Positions 5,820-6,125 of a stretch of 6,125 nt of DNA are shown here, piece after piece. Where the stretch lies: NCBI GenBank assembly GCA_946885745.1, contig CAMPGV010000046.1, positions 1-6,125 on the forward strand, in the 5' to 3' direction. Made by a program: the position numbers and the translations under genes. Under the pieces are notes generated by a model. It searched no databases. It saw only the letters and a program-made list of their open reading frames with translations, and was not told the origin of the DNA. Numbering within the stretch: position 1 is the first letter of the stretch; every line of letters starts with the position of its first letter. The DNA is from an uncultured Candidatus Saccharibacteria bacterium. GTDB lineage: Bacteria; Patescibacteria; Saccharimonadia; Saccharimonadales; JAEWBQ01.

Positions 5820-6125
5820 TTACTTCTTGTCGCGACGACGAACAATCATCTTATCGGTGCGCTTGTTTTTGCGCGTTTTGTAACCCTTCGTTGGGATACC
5901 CCATGGTGAAACCGGGTGACGACCACCAGAGGTACGACCTTCACCACCGCCGTGCGGGTGATCAACCGGGTTCATCGCAACACCGCGCACAGTCGGACGT
6001 ACACCACGCCAGCGAGTAGCACCCGCCTTGCCCAGTGAACGCAAGTTGTGTTCGCTGTTGGAAACTTCGCCCAAAGTAGCGCGACATTCACTTAACACTT
6101 TGCGCATTTCACCACTACGCAAACG
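5820..6125 (-). CDS. rplB: 50S ribosomal protein L2, C-terminal part (start lies outside the window)
   Basis: L2 is a large 50S protein close to the peptidyl transferase centre, needed for subunit association and tRNA binding. Only the last 101 residues are present (the full protein is about 275). The frame continues open through the window edge, reading [10 protein letters not shown] there, so no start in the window should be taken as real. Visible motifs are [26 protein letters not shown] and [14 protein letters not shown]. The first His of the last motif corresponds to E. coli His229, proposed to matter for peptidyl transfer. The ending [14 protein letters not shown] and IVRRRDKK is Pseudomonas-like. 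It is followed after 33 nt by rpsS. Confidence 0.98.
   Translation of the reverse strand, partial: RLRSGEMRKVLSECRATLGEVSNSEHNLRSLGKAGATRWRGVRPTVRGVAMNPVDHPHGGGEGRTSGGRHPVSPWGIPTKGYKTRKNKRTDKMIVRRRDKK

Noticed and set aside
1..6125. Search for a novel system, mobile element, CRISPR array or tRNA
   Set aside because: Coding genes fill the window with no gap above 37 nt. No array of repeats, transposase or tRNA-like fold is visible, and gene order is the standard one.

Overview
The window holds one uninterrupted run of ribosomal protein genes, all transcribed on the minus strand. In transcription order (right to left) they are rplB (3' part only), rpsS, rplV, rpsC, rplP, rpmC, rpsQ, rplN, rplX, rplE, rpsN, rpsH, rplF, rplR, rpsE and rpmD (5' end only). 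This is the classical bacterial S10 operon (rplB to rpsQ here) running directly into the spc operon (rplN to rpmD here). Gene order matches Escherichia coli throughout, with nothing inserted, missing or inverted.

The organism is most likely a gammaproteobacterium, probably near the Pseudomonadales/Cellvibrionales. The proteins read like E. coli and Pseudomonas orthologues in length and motif. Examples are L16 with the 137-residue form containing [11 protein letters not shown]2 with [14 protein letters not shown], and the long zinc-free S14. Base composition is close to balanced by eye, lower in GC than typical Pseudomonas. No genus is claimed.

Layout: 5820-6125 is the C-terminal third of L2. 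3568-5786 holds S19, L22, S3, L16, L29 and S17, the rest of the S10 operon. 3531-3567 is the 37-nt S10/spc junction. 39-3530 holds L14, L24, L5, S14, S8, L6, L18 and S5. 1-46 is the start of L30. The longest gap between genes is 37 nt, several genes are 2-16 nt apart, and rplP/rpmC overlap by one base, which suggests one polycistronic mRNA with translational coupling. No promoter, Rho-independent terminator, tRNA, mobile element or CRISPR array is visible. Large open frames on the plus strand are shadows of the real genes.

The products belong to both ribosomal subunits. L2, L22, L16, L29, L14, L24, L5, L6, L18 and L30 are 50S proteins; S19, S3, S17, S14, S8 and S5 are 30S proteins. Co-transcription supports stoichiometric ribosome assembly.

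I see no undescribed system. The points worth a second look lie at the left edge, where S5 carries an unusual C-terminal tail overlapping rpmD and the start of L30 departs from the family pattern. A second point is a recurring small dyad at the stop codons that precede the five longest intergenic gaps.
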